From Ilex aquifolium (Eukaryota > Streptophyta > Magnoliopsida > Aquifoliales > Aquifoliaceae): DNA of 64,000 nucleotides. The stretch is taken from the NCBI GenBank assembly GCA_951799425.1, contig OX637391.1:47959069-48023068 (forward strand), read 5' to 3'. A program made the position numbers and the translations under genes. The notes under the pieces were generated by a model. The model was not told where the DNA came from. It did no database searches and saw only the letters and a list, made by a program, of their open reading frames with translations. Positions 1 through 12,275 of this stretch are shown piece by piece. Every line of letters starts with the position of its first letter. The stretch's first letter is position 1.

Positions 1-507
1 GTTTCAGGGCTTTCTTGGATGAAATTTAAAGCAGTAAACATATAGAATTGTGAACTAATAAAAGAGAATCTCTTTACTAATTTAATCGAAGGATTTTCAG
101 TAAAAGAAAGACTGAATTAACAACCGTGATTACATCAGTAACTAATTCCTAAAAAACTAACTTAACACTACTCCTAAAAATACTTAGATCGTGGGTTTTG
201 TGGGGGGTTTGAATGGCCCCTTCAACTTCCTTCTTTTCTGCTTTTTATAGACACTATCCTTGATGGTTTCACCTCCATCGATGGATATCTGACTTGTAAC
301 TCCCAGGTTGTTATTCCTCTTTCAAATAAAGTTGTGTCTGACAATCTCTTGCCTTTTCTTAGAGTCTGCCACGTGGCCTATTCCTTAGTATCCCCCAATT
401 CACCAAGTGTTTGTGAATTGAACATTCTCATAATTTTACATTTTAGATCCAAACAATGATTAATGGTAGATTTTCTATGTCCACAATCAATGCTCAACTG
501 GCTGAGC

Positions 508-510
<3 letters not shown>
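1..510. other. Intergenic, nothing recognised
   Basis: I see no gene, RNA or transposon signature in this stretch. It is AT-rich and ends at a dinucleotide microsatellite. Confidence 0.5.

Positions 511-563
<53 letters not shown>
511..563. repeat. (TC)n microsatellite
   Basis: About 26 uninterrupted TC dinucleotides. Open frames across it on both strands are low-complexity Ser-Leu or Arg-Glu translations, not genes. Confidence 0.95.
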
Positions 564-566
<3 letters not shown>

Positions 567-1038
567 TGGAGTATGTATGGTGATATGTGAATCCCTAACA
601 AGGATCTCCTCTTCCATGTTTTTCTTCTCAATTTTTCTCCTTGTTACATTAATTATTACGTATTTGTAAGAGACTTACATACAACGATCCCACTTGAATT
701 CACTACTAGTGATCTATTAAGAAATAAAATACAAAAAAATATATATTGGATAAAATCTCATTCCACCAAGGAGCGCTATAAAGATATTGTAAGAATGATA
801 TAGTAAAAAAAAACCCTTATTTTTATGCTAATTTGCAGTCAAAATGGATTTCATTTGGTTTTGTTACCATCTGGACCTCAAGCAGTCATTTTGTGTTGAG
901 GATGCTTCAAATCAAAATGAAAATAGAGATTTTTTCTTGTCCATTAAAAAACTTCTTGGAATCTTGGTTTTCTTTATGTCGATTTGTCCTAATAGAAATT
1001 GTGGCTCCCCATAACTCCTTGTTGTCCAAAATTGGTAT

Positions 1039-2366
1039 TGACAATTTACGTGCAAGTATACACGATCAACAAGTAATAAAGTGATAAGTAGAGTATCGTT
1101 CCCACGGAGAATTATTGCTAATAACTTCCAAGTACTAACTTTATATCAATTCGATTTTATTTAAACAATTGGAATTGAACTATGGAATTACTAATTTAAA
1201 ACTAAATCTAAAATTACTAAACAATGAGTGATTTTATCGGATAAAAGAAGTTAAGATTACAACTTCCCCTAATGCTTTGTATAAATCTTTCCACTCTCTT
1301 TCCAGTAAATTGATCAAAATAAGTTGTTAACTGAGACTTCAAAATTATTTATCAAACCTCTTCCGATAGTTAGGTAAGCTTTTCTCTCCCAATTAAATTG
1401 CTATATTCCTATGCAAAATAACTTGGAATAGATTCATTAAGTTCAAACTCTCATAAAAGTTCCACACGGCATATAAGTATATTTCTATCCTATACACAAA
1501 CCCAGCAATTCAATCCTAAGAAGAATTAACCAGACGCATGTCATCATATTCAGATCTAAACCTAGAATTCATCTCCCAATTTCATCTAGGTTATCAAATT
1601 AATTGTTGGCCACACAATCATATATTAAGCACAAAATATGACAAACAACTCATATATGATCAATAAAACTAGAATCGAGAGTAGATCAATTTAACTAGAC
1701 ATTAGGTTCCGTTGCAATCTTAATAAAAATTTAATTCATAATGTAATTGAAAAACATCCTTCTCAAATTAAACAACATCTCAAAAAAATCAAGAAGTAAA
1801 AGTAAGAGTAAAGAATGAAAACTTAGTTGCAATCTTCAACTCCTCTCTAGCCTTCAAGTCCGATTTTCTTCGTGTCGGTTCCTTCGATTCTTGCCTCCAA
1901 TTTTCTATCAATCCTTGGTCTTCTTCCTCCTTTTCAGTCCCAAAAATCAGTATATTTATATCCCCACTCAAACCCTAGCATATATGAGGCATTAGAGTCC
2001 AATTTCAGGTCAAAAACAAGTCGAAATTCGCGTCTAGAGCCAACACAAGCGCAGCTGCGCCATAAATCAGCGCAGGGGCGCTGAGTTACTGCCCTTTCCA
2101 GCGCAGGGGCGCTGGTTTTGGCGCAGGGGCGCGGGTCCCCTTTCAAGCCTAAAGTTTCATTGTTGCTTAGCCTTCAAAAATCCAACATTTAGGCTCCAAA
2201 TTGACCTTGTTTCCTTTCAAATGATCTTGTTTGCTTCCAAATGATGATTCCTATCAAATAACATCAAAACACACAAAACAAATAAAAAGGAACATAAAAT
2301 AATTGAAAACTTGCAATTTCATCAAACCGAAAGTACGCAATTCGTAGGTATAAAACTCACTCATCA
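1039..2366 (-). mobile_element. LTR of a Ty3/gypsy (Tat/Ogre-like) element, probably solo or truncated
   Basis: Read on the minus strand the segment starts TGATGAGTGAGTTTTATACC and ends with TTGCACGTAAATTGTCA, so it has TG...CA ends. Near its 3' end it has the stretch with 'gggaacgatactctactta' followed by 'cactttattacttg' (plus positions 1067-1110). That stretch is characteristic of the 3' end of LTRs in plant Tat/Ogre-type gypsy elements. The 5-bp flanks (ggtat on the left, ctcct on the right) do not match, so either the TSD is lost or internal sequence continues to the left. The minus-strand sequence just beyond the LTR end ('attttggacaacaaggag') only loosely resembles a primer-binding site. 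Confidence 0.6.
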
Positions 2367-3000
2367 CTCCTATCAATAATTGAATCATTTTTTAATGTAC
2401 AATAATCTATCAGACTTATTCAAAATGGTAAATCGAATTGAAACAATTATACGACTTGTGAGATTTGATCTCAAAGTCTGTCATTAAATATTACTTATTG
2501 AATCATTCATTTACTCGTTTCGACTAGATTTTTAAGTACCAATATTGTACAATAGGTTAACACCAAGTCTTGGTTGGCCAAGTGGGCAAATTTGGGGAAT
2601 TTAGTACGATGGTGTAAATGTGCAAGGAATGGAGAGGATTTTGAGGCAAAACTAGCTCTAGATTGAATTTCCAATTTGGAATTTAACAGGCGAAGGTTTT
2701 TGTATAAGAGTTCTTATTTTCATGTGTAGTTCATGTTCACACTGGTGCTTTCATATGCGTTTTGATACCTTCTAAGTTCACACCAGTACTTTCACTTGTT
2801 ATTTACTTTCGTTTCCCCTACTTGGTAACTCTTATCAATAATTGAATCATTTTTTAAAGTACAATAATCTTTCAGACTTATTCAAAATGGTAGATTGGAT
2901 AGAAATGAAAATACGCTCATGAGATTCAATCGCAAAACATGTCTTTAAATATTCACCTATTGAATCATTTATTTACTTGGTACAACTAGATTTTTAAGTA
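2367..3000. repeat. Direct repeat of ~175 bp, two copies 462 bp apart
   Basis: The sequence starting 'tatcaataattgaatcattt' at 2371 recurs at 2833 and runs, with scattered differences, to 'actagatttttaagta' at about 2537 and 3000. A different dispersed repeat (2558-2796) lies between the copies. The first copy abuts the end of the LTR at 2366. Confidence 0.85.
2558..2796. repeat. Dispersed repeat copy 1 (partner at 6656-6880)
   Basis: The segment from 'taacaccaagtcttggttgg' to 'ttcacaccagtactttcact' matches 6656-6880 in the same orientation over most of its length, with small indels. It is not visibly coding. The family is unknown to me; it could be a non-autonomous transposon fragment. Confidence 0.8.
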
Positions 3001-4985
3001 GGGTGGGCCTATTCCCACCCCACAAATCTCCGTTCTCACCCCATAAAATTATAAATAATAAAATTACTAAGTTCACCCCATCTATACCCACCCTACTAGT
3101 AATTAAGTCCACTACATTCTATACTCACCTCATTAATAACTAAACTTATCTCAATCTTTATTTTTAGGGTTTCTTTCTATACCCCATCACACATAGTCTA
3201 TACAAAATATACTCAACTGGATTATCTACTAAAATTGAACAAACGATTATGTATAGACAATATGATTCAAGAGAGAGACTTGATGATTTTTTTTCTTTTC
3301 CTTTTCAAGAAACTTAGCTTTAGATGTGACCTGCAATGAATATTCTAAGATATTTCTTTCTATTTATTGAGAAATTACATGTGAAGAATATCTTTTCTCT
3401 GCGAATTCCTTCAACCGGAGATTAAGAAAGCAAGAAAGAGGAGCGCAAAGAGAAATCAAAGTACTATTTCAACAATAAAATCAAAGAAGGTAAAGATCGG
3501 ATGACAACAATTGAAGCAATTTCCATGAAAGAAACCTAGAGTCGAATCCAGCTGAATTATGTGTGTGATATCATGATCGGACTTCTTGTAAAAACTTTCT
3601 GAAACTAGTCCGTTGTAGTATAATTCAAACAAGGTCCAAAATGGTGTTGTTTTCATTAACTTCAAATGTTGTGTGGTTACTTGATGTCTTTCATCACACT
3701 GATGAAAGACAACAGGTTGGACCTAGACTAGTCGGTGGAAGACCTCATATGTGTTTTCTTTGTCAACATGGTTTAATCTATATACAGAGATAATAGCAAG
3801 TACATTAAGTTACAGGTACATAGTTCAGAATAGGGAAAATAGTTACAAGTACATTATTGAATAATCTAAGCCAACGATACACTACTAAATCGATAGCAAA
3901 ATAATCTATTTGTTAAGATTTCATTGCATGAAACCCTACTTTTAGTTTATTTTATTGCAATGAAATCCTATTTTACATGAGAGAAGGTTTTCTACTCTTG
4001 GTTGTCATTCATGTACATAGCATAGACACAATAAATTTAGGCTACAGGTACATGCAAATTTTTTTTAACAAAATGAGGGAGCAACTATGTGCATTTATAT
4101 TCATGTAACAGGTACATTACAAAATACATAGCCAAAAAAACAAGTACGGATTGAGTTGTATTTACATGAAACCCTAGTTTTTTATTAGTACAATAATAAT
4201 GTACCTACACGAGTGAATGGTTTTTTGATATGGTTCCTATTGGATTGAATGTCCTCTGAGACGTTAACTGTCTGAGTATAGTGTTTGTAAATGTACAAAA
4301 TACCTTTACTGTTGAATTAGTTTAAGCTGAGGAGTTTTTTTTGGGGTTTTTTCATTTTTGAATGTTAATGGATTAGGAAATACAGTCATTTACACATATA
4401 TTTTTTGAATTTCAGATATCTTTAAACGTGTTTTTTTGGTGGACGTATCGCGTGTCTATGAATAGTACAGGTACACAATCAAAGGCACATGTCTTTCCAC
4501 GTAGTTAGTTAGGTATACGAAATTAAAGTATCCAACGGTGCTCGTACATTAAAAGGTAAATATACATGTGGATTTTTCATTTTTTTCAAAAAAAAATAGA
4601 GAAAAAGAACATTTTTTCAGGTCCTCCAACTCTGCCTCAAGATTTTTGCTCTTGTTCCTCTTCTTCTGCAACTTTTTGATATATTTTTTTGCCAAATGTT
4701 TCCAGTTGTCGCATTATTTGTTGGAGGAGTAGGGTTCATATTCTAGCCAGTTGATTTCTTGCTACATGCCATTTTGTTGAGCATTGGCGTTGTTCAGAAA
4801 ACCAGTAGACTTTGTTCTTTGTTGCCTTGAATGCTCCATTTTTTGTTCTGTGTTTTGTTCTTGTTTTTCAATGTCTATTTTGTAACGATAAATTCCGTGT
4901 GTAATATTAACACAAAAGTAATGTCAAAATTACAATTGTTGATAATTTGACTTTTGAATAAAAAAAGTGGTGTTGACTCTCTTCG
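3001..4985. other. AT-rich intergenic DNA
   Basis: No open frame longer than about 70 codons has any recognisable motif. There are several homopolymer runs. I see no transposon ends or RNA genes here. Confidence 0.4.
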
Positions 4986-5019
4986 GCGTGCTTCTCACGT
5001 GCACTGTCCTCTAATTTTT

Positions 5020-5480
5020 GGTGAATTTGGTGAAGATGAGGGTCAGACCAGCATGTTTCTCGATCTTTGATTCAGTGGTGGCTTTGACGAATTTGATGAA
5101 GATGAAAGCCTGATCAACGTGTTTCTCAATCCTTAATTTGATGATGACTTTGGTAGATTTGTTGTAGATAAGGGCCTAATCGGCGTGATCCTTTATCTTC
5201 AATCTTTGATTTGGGGATGCTTTGATGGATTTTTTGAAGACGAGAGTCGGATTGACGTGGTTCTCGTTCTTCAATATTTGATTTGATGGATTTGTTGAAG
5301 ACGAGGGTTAGATTGACATGAATCCCTTTCTTCGATCTTTGATTTGGCTTTATTGGATCTTCTCGATCCTTTGATGGATTTGTTGAAGATGAGAGTCAGA
5401 TTGACGTATTTTCGTTCTTCAATATTTGACTTGATGGATTTATTGAAGACGAGAGTCGGATTGACGTGAATCCTGTTCTT
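5020..5480. repeat. Degenerate minisatellite, ~60-88 bp units
   Basis: A unit containing 'gatggatttgttgaagacga' followed by 'gagtcggattgacgtg' and 'ttcttcaatatttgatttg' occurs about seven times, with the 'gaaga(c/t)ga' anchor near 5033, 5098, 5165, 5237, 5297, 5385 and 5444. The last four form two dimers about 147 bp apart (5237 to 5385 and 5297 to 5444), a simple higher-order repeat. Confidence 0.8.
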
Positions 5481-5850
5481 CGATCTTTGATTTGGCTTTA
5501 TTGGATCTTCCCAATGTTCTTTATGTTAAATGGCTTGAAGATGATTTGAATCTCTTGAAGAAAGCCATTGGCGGCGTTTTTTCTCCTTAGAGATGGATTT
5601 GCAAGACCTCGATTGGGGGTAGAAGGACATTGGCGGTGTTTCTTCTCCTCAAAGATGAACTTTCAAGACTTCAGTTGGAGAGAGACTCAGACAGAGCTTC
5701 GCTGTTGATCTTTCCTTCTCCACCTGAGATGGACTCGAGCAAAACATTCTTGATCTTCCCTCCTCTTTTGTTTCTCTTCTTGGCCTCCCTCTTGGCTTCT
5801 CCTATTTTTGGCCTCCCTCTTGGCTTCCTTTTTGGCCTCTGTCATACCCC

Positions 5851-5859
5851 TATTTATAG
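5851..5859 (-). promoter_or_regulatory. TATA-box-like element, minus strand
   Basis: Minus strand reads CTATAAATA, a good plant TATA box. Transcription from it would run left through a purine-rich leader (5600-5840) into the minisatellite. It may be a promoter from a decayed LTR; no protein-coding frame follows it. Confidence 0.4.
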
Positions 5860-6655
5860 TGTTGGAAGTAGTTATCCATATAAAAGCATTTTACTTGAAT
5901 ACCCTTTGTATGGGTCTTAGGTAGTGGGTCATCCATATTAATTTAATTTTATGGGCTGGAATTTAGGTCCAATTTGATTTAATTTGACAAGCCTTATTAA
6001 TTAAATTTGGGCTTGTATTATTTGGGCTATGGAATTTAAGTCCAACTCAAGCCAGTTTAATTAGATTTAGGCTTGTATTATTTGGGTTTATGGAAATTAG
6101 GTTCAGAACAATTTAATTTAGAAACTCATTAGATTTGGACCCACTAATAAAAATTATTTTATTTGTTAATTTTTTATGTCTACATATTTATAGAGGTATT
6201 TTGATGGGGTAGATAAAGAGGATTAATTTTATGTTTATTTCGGTGTTAATTGATTAATTAATTGAAGAGACATTTGTGTAGTCCAGACGTCTCTTCGCAA
6301 TGTATCTATACCAGAAATACACTGAAATGAGTCGATATTAATCAATGTATGTTACTGTATTTGTGAACCATCATTTAATGGGTGGAGCAGCTTATCTTCG
6401 TTTAGTGTATCTGTATGACAAGTTGTGTTATTATAGAAGAAGGTACACTATACTGACGTACATTTTGAGAATTAATGTTTAAATTTGATGATGACATTGT
6501 CATTATTTTTTGTAATATTTAAAGATGTTAGTTATATTCGTTTCTTTAACTTTTCAGCAGGGACCTAATTCAAAAGAAAATTGGCGATTGGTTTTTTTTT
6601 TTTTTGAAATCTTATTGGACCTAGGACTGGCCTTCAAAAAACTCTTTTATTATTA

Positions 6656-6880
6656 TAACACCAAAGTCTTGTTTGGCCAAGTGGGCAAATTTGGGGAATG
6701 TAGTTCGATGGTGTAAATACGCAGGGAGCAGAGAGGATTTCGTGGCAAAACCAGATCTAGATAGGTTCCAATGGCGAAGGTTGTTGTAGAAGAGTTCTTA
6801 TTTTCATTTGTAGTTCATGTTCACACTATGCTTTCATTTACGTTTTTGATACCTTCTAAGTTCACACCAGTACTTCCGCT
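6656..6880. repeat. Dispersed repeat copy 2 (partner at 2558-2796)
   Basis: Begins 'taacaccaaagtcttgtttg' and ends 'ttcacaccagtacttccgct'. It is colinear with the first copy about 4.1 kb upstream. Confidence 0.8.
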
Positions 6881-6935
6881 ACGAAAAATGTACTGGGTCC
6901 ATTTGAGAAAAAAAAATATAAATACATAAATTAAA

Positions 6936-7092
6936 GAGTAATGCTACATGAACTTAAAATTTAGACTTGATAATTACAACCATTGAATAGGTAATAGGTC
7001 CCAATAAATGTTGGAACCTACAGTTAAATCAATAGTTGTAATTATCAAGTTTAGTTTTTAAGTCTAATTTTTAAGTCCATATAGGATTACTC
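6936..7092. mobile_element. MITE, Mutator-like, copy 1
   Basis: 157 bp with terminal inverted repeats: the left end reads GAGTAATGCTACATGAACTT and the right end, reverse-complemented, reads GAGTAATCCTATATGGACTT. It is flanked by a perfect 9-bp direct repeat taaattaaa (6927-6935 and 7093-7101). The 9-bp TSD and lack of coding capacity point to a Mutator-derived MITE. A second copy lies at 7677-7820. Confidence 0.9.
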
Positions 7093-7676
7093 TAAATTAA
7101 AGGATTATATAAATACCTCCCAGTGCTTCAAGGTGGTAACAGACAAAACGCCATGAACTTCGATTTTTTTGACTAAACCTCCCTAAAATTGTCATGAAAT
7201 TTTATAATGTTAGTTGGGTGGAATTGTATTTTTATCCTAATTTGAGCGTGATGAATTAGACCAAATTTAACGATTTGTTCACTAAGAAACTCAATATTGA
7301 TATTATGTGATGAATATCAAGTGACACTATTGATATTGTGTAATGGTTACACTCAATATTTTTTTCTCATTCATGGATGCTAGATAGCAGGAAAACAAAA
7401 GATTTAAGAAGATATTATTGGTTATAATTGTTAAAATTAAAAGTATTTTACATTTAATATTAAACTCATAATTAATTCAATGACTACAATGAATTAGGTC
7501 TTTAATTAAGTTTTCAAAATAGAACTCTCTAGTATTAAGCAACAATTTTAATTTCTGAATGTGGAAGTACTGCAACCACACTTGATTAACCTTTCCTCGT
7601 CTATATATCCTTTTCTATTGCTATTGATGCATCATTCTAAATTGTACTGGTCATTATGTATATACCCATAATTTAT

Positions 7677-7820
7677 GTGTAATGCTAGATGGACTTAAAA
7701 ACTAGACTTGATAATCTCAACCATTGAATAGGTAGTAGGTCCCAATAAACGTTGAGACCCACAAAGAAATCAATTGTTGTAATTATTAAATCTATTTTTT
7801 AAGTCTATATAACATTACTC
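7677..7820. mobile_element. MITE, Mutator-like, copy 2
   Basis: 144 bp, same family as the element at 6936: the left end reads 'gtgtaatgctagatggactt', the right end 'aagtctatataacattactc', and both share the inner 'ccattgaataggta(a/g)taggtc' stretch. It is flanked by a different perfect 9-bp repeat, ataatttat (7668-7676 and 7821-7829), showing an independent insertion. Confidence 0.9.
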
Positions 7821-7829
7821 ATAATTTAT

Positions 7830-8441
7830 TCAGGATCATTGAAAGTAAGGGGGGTAGTGACTCCATTCAAGAGATGACAATAACCAACATATGTATTGAT
7901 GATGATCTCAGCCACCTATGTATTGATAAAATTTACTCTTTTACGAAGAAAAAAAATAATATAAATAAAGTTGATTTTAATACTGACACATTGGGATATT
8001 AAGATATTAAAATTATTTTTAGTCAAACTCTTCCTATCTAACATCGATGAATGGCCTCAGGTTTGCACGTTTGCATGTGGTTAAGGTAGACCCGTAAAAT
8101 AAGTAAGTCATAAATAAATGATAATAAATACAAAAAAAAACCATAGAAATAAGGTCCCCAATTGAATATGGAAGCACTGGTATGAACATGAGCTGCCTAT
8201 GAAAACTAAATAGTTGTCACTTGCATGATGAAGGGTTTCAGAATCTTTGGTCATGATTTGAGTACTGAATTTGCACACGTGACTATTGGCCCATCTCTGA
8301 AAGAGTCGTTTGATGCGATAATACTTCAACCTAGCAAATGGACAAAAACACAGCCAAGTAAACTACAACTTAGTCTAACAAATTTGGGTTCACCCGCGCA
8401 TATCTGAAAAGGCCCGGTTATAGCAGAAATAAAAAAAAACT

Positions 8442-8472
<31 letters not shown>

Positions 8473-11199
8473 TATAAATCAATTGAAAGTGGTATATTCG
8501 ATAGATTAGTATTCTCGAACTGGAAAGTGTGTGTTGAACAAAGACTGACGAAGTATGCTGAGAAAGAAATATTATAAGGCTAAAATTTGAATGAGAGTTT
8601 AACTCTATAATAGTAATAGAAAGCTAGACTATCATTAGAAAACCAAAGCAGTTGTTAGGATAAGAGCTTAGATTAATTAAGGTGTACATTTTAAACATGT
8701 GGCTTATAAAACTGACTGGTAAGATTAAAGGTCCAGTTTGATTACAAAATTGACTAAAATGAATATGGTTAAGTTTCCTTTCATTTAAAAAAAAAAAAAA
8801 AGTCTGGTTAAGTTTGGGGTGTGCCATCTAACTTCTACCAGGATTTTAAGTACGATTTGGTCGATGATATGATTTTATAAATACCAAATGAGATTAAGTC
8901 TTAGGGGTCGTTTAGATGTCATATTAAGAAAAGAGGGATTGTATTAGGAAATACAGGATAATCCTGAATAGATGGATAAAATCTAAGATTAAACAAAAAG
9001 GATAAAGATAATACAAATTCTAGTTAAGCGTTTGTTAAGTAAAGTATTAAGAATTGAATAATAAGTATCAAGTCCAATATAATGTTTGGTTTGATAATTT
9101 ATTCAATGGTATTAAATGAGTGGACTAAAATGCCCTCAATCATCTCCAATTTGATCCCTCATAATGATCAAATATTTCGTAGGGCTATATCAATAGAACT
9201 AAAAACAATGTAAATATTACTTATTATGAATATTTTTAGATAATATTAGGATTAAGCAAGCATTCTTTAATTGTGTAATTGGATATATGCATGGCTTATT
9301 ATTAATATCGTTGTTTATCATTATCTATTTGAATGCCATATGATGTGCATGTTTTACATGTTTTCCATATAAGGGAGACGTGAGGTCATTGTAAAAAAGT
9401 TAAAGGTCGGTTTGTTAAGAAGTCAGGATTTCCATATAATTTTTATTAAAATAAATAAGAAGGAACTTAGGTATGTCTCTCTACAGGTTGATCTATGGCA
9501 AGACCTGTCATTTGCCAGTAGAGATTGAACACCGAGCATATTGGATTATAAAATCATTGAATTTTAATTTGGGTCTAGCTGGTGAGCACAGGAAACTGCA
9601 ATTGAATGAGAAACCCTATTTTCATTACCCAAGATTTAGGGTTTCTCGCTAAGGAAGATGAAGCGGTTTTTGAATAGTAAGAAGAAGTGGCAAACGTTTT
9701 CCGAAGATGAAGCTTTTCGCAATTGAATGTTCCTTAAATCCAGCGGTTATGCATAATTACTGTGTATCTAATTAATTTTAAGATATATTCCTGAAACCGT
9801 TTTTAGGAAAGTAAAATTTAGAAAATGGGCAATTAAGTCCTTATATTTCAGCAGTGTACTTTTTTACCACACATTTTTTTCTATGTATTTTTTTATAATT
9901 ATGTCTAATTTAGTGTACCGACTTTCAAATGACCCATTAATTATTTAATCGGTCAAAAGAGTCAATCATATCAATTAAACACTCATGTTAATACATCAAC
10001 CCCTCTTTCTCTTTTCTCTCTCTCTCTCTCTCACACATGCACACAGAGTTAAATTTTTTTTTCATCTAAAAACAAAACAAAGGATTCTCTCTCTCATTTG
10101 GCTTGTGACCACAGACCACCTTTCTAAATCACACAAGCAACTTCACAAAATTAGCCCTAGTATATTATTTGACTATGGGAAACCCGTACCTGAAGGTACG
10201 GTGTAATGTGAATGATTTTAAGAGGGATGTTGATGGTTGTTGGATGAATCTATATGCCCTGTTTTATATTATAGATATTCACACTTTCTCTTTTTCAATT
10301 TTATTTTGTAAAAAATATAGTGTCAATTCACTTATTCTTTTTATTTTATTTTTTTGATAGGTGATATTAAAGGAGAATCACATTATAATATCCTAAGTTT
10401 TAGGAACACTAGTGATAAAATTAAGTTTTATAATTTTGATTTTTATTAAGTTTTTTTCTTATAGAGAGAATTTGATTGATTTGTATAAAAAAATTGGATT
10501 GTCAAAAATTTGAGGTTACTAAAAAATGAACAATTTAGATACGAGGAACTTAAAAAAAAAAAAAAAACCCTTAATAAATTTAATACAAGTAATAAAAAAT
10601 ATAAAAAAAGACTTAGGTGAAAATTCTGAAATGAACAAGTGATAGATCTTAAAGAATTAGAAGATATTAAAATTATATACCGAAAAAAATAATAAATAAT
10701 TATTTTTTAGGATGGTTAAACATGAATTTGAAAAAAAAAAAATTTGAATAAAATTTTTTATATTAATAATAAAAATAAAAAATGCCTCTTTTAGAATCCT
10801 CGCTTTAAGCCCCAAAAGATCTCGGGCCGCCCCTTTTTTTTAATTTTTTGCCAGAAGGTTCACCATAGTTGAGATTCACCCAGTATTGCTATTAAGCACT
10901 CTGACGTTGGTACTAGAGTTTCTAATCAGGACTCTTCAAATCTTCAACCTTTCATCAATGGCTTATCCAAAGTTCATCTAATGGTGCTCGAAATTAATTG
11001 GACCAAGCTACAAAATCGATTTGGACGTGATTTAGAAAATAAGTGTATGTGTATATATGTCTAAAAGTGTGCTAAATGTTATATGCAAGATGAAACAACA
11101 ATATGAATAGTTCAGCCTGGCCGAAGGACCGGAGTTACGTCCACTGTAAGAGAGGCTTTTGCTCTTTAGGAATTGTATTACTTGGGAAAGAATATTGTT
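7830..11199. other. AT-rich intergenic DNA
   Basis: No gene is recognised. It holds an A-run and (TA)n tract at 8442-8476 and a (CT)n tract near 10015-10032. The start 'ggggtcgtttagatgtcata' at about 8906 looks like the end of a MITE, but I could not find a matching second end or TSD. Confidence 0.4.
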
Positions 11200-11207
11200 G
11201 TTATAAG

Positions 11208-11857
11208 CTATGAAGCACGGATACGGATACGGGATACGGGTACGATACGATACGGATACGGCGATACGACAAAGTCTAAAAAAGTAGGATACGGGTACGG
11301 CCAAGATACGGCAATAATAAAATATATTTAATATTTTTATTATTTTCAACCAACTTAATACTTATATATTTTGGTAGTTCTTTAACATATAATAAGAAAA
11401 ATTAGTAATTCTTTTTACTTTCAAGAAAATATATATCGTATCGCTGTGACATATTCACAAAGTGAAGTGACTAATTAAAGGAATCAAAGCTAACATTTAC
11501 CTAGTATTTAGAAGTAATTTTGCTAAAATTATAGTGTAATAACTTTATTTTATGCTATTTTGACATGTAATTGTAAATAATACTTAAAAAACACTCATGT
11601 ACCTTTGAAGTAATATGAATTTTTTGTTAATGTATTGTATGGTATGTGAATTCGAAAAGAGATGTTAAAAGTTCAACTAAAAAATTATATATGTTGCTCG
11701 ACTACAAAAGTATCCGTGAAGTATCCTAATATTTAATTATTATCGGATACGTAGAAGGTGTATCCGATACGTATCCTCGAGTATTCGACGAGTATCGTAT
11801 CCGATAAAGTATCTGATACGGGTACGTCAACCTCAACGAAGTATCCGTGCTTCATAG
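11208..11857. mobile_element. hAT-like non-autonomous element, 650 bp
   Basis: Perfect 17-bp terminal inverted repeats CTATGAAGCACGGATAC sit at both ends (11208-11224 and 11841-11857). They are flanked by a perfect 8-bp TSD gttataag (11200-11207 and 11858-11865), the TSD size of hAT elements. Both subterminal regions are packed with repeats of the 'ggatacg' type in opposite orientations, like the subterminal transposase-binding motifs of hAT elements. It has no transposase; open frames inside are translations of the repeat. Confidence 0.9.
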
Positions 11858-11865
11858 GTTATAAG

Positions 11866-12275
11866 GTATTTGGTTGGAAGCCTTTTACAGAGTATTGTAT
11901 GGGTTTATGTTAGGTAGTTTTTCTTTGTCTATCTGTATGATATCCTTAGCTATTTATACATCCAGTTGTTAGGATTTCGTGGGGATTCATTTTCTGGCTA
12001 ATTCGGTGGTCCTCTCTGTGTTTGTCATGTTGCTGATTCTGCCATCCTTAACGTTTGTCTGCACTCACTACGCGTCGACTGGAATACGTGAGTCATCTCC
12101 ACTACCGGTAGATATTCGTTCATCAGGATTCTCAAGTATTGCACCCTTGTCCCTTGTCCACGTGTTGTGTTACAGCTATTGCTGAATAGCCTGGTGTCGT
12201 GCTCCCATTTCCCGAGCTGATACCTATACTGAACTTGTCGATGTCGAACTATTACCTATTCCAAGCTAGTTTGTT
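11866..12275. other. Intergenic, possibly gene-derived
   Basis: Less AT-rich than its surroundings and directly upstream of the gag-like fragment at 12276. It could be the promoter and leader of that fragment. I recognise no domain. Confidence 0.3.

Noticed and set aside
463..669. Open frames across the (TC)n tract
   Set aside because: They are pure dinucleotide-repeat translations with no conserved sequence.
1034..2371. A solo-LTR call with TSD for 1039-2366
   Set aside because: The flanking 5-mers ggtat and ctcct do not match, so I kept only a general LTR call.
11032..11349. 105-codon minus-strand frame inside the hAT element
   Set aside because: It is the translation of the ggatacg repeat array and has no transposase motif.
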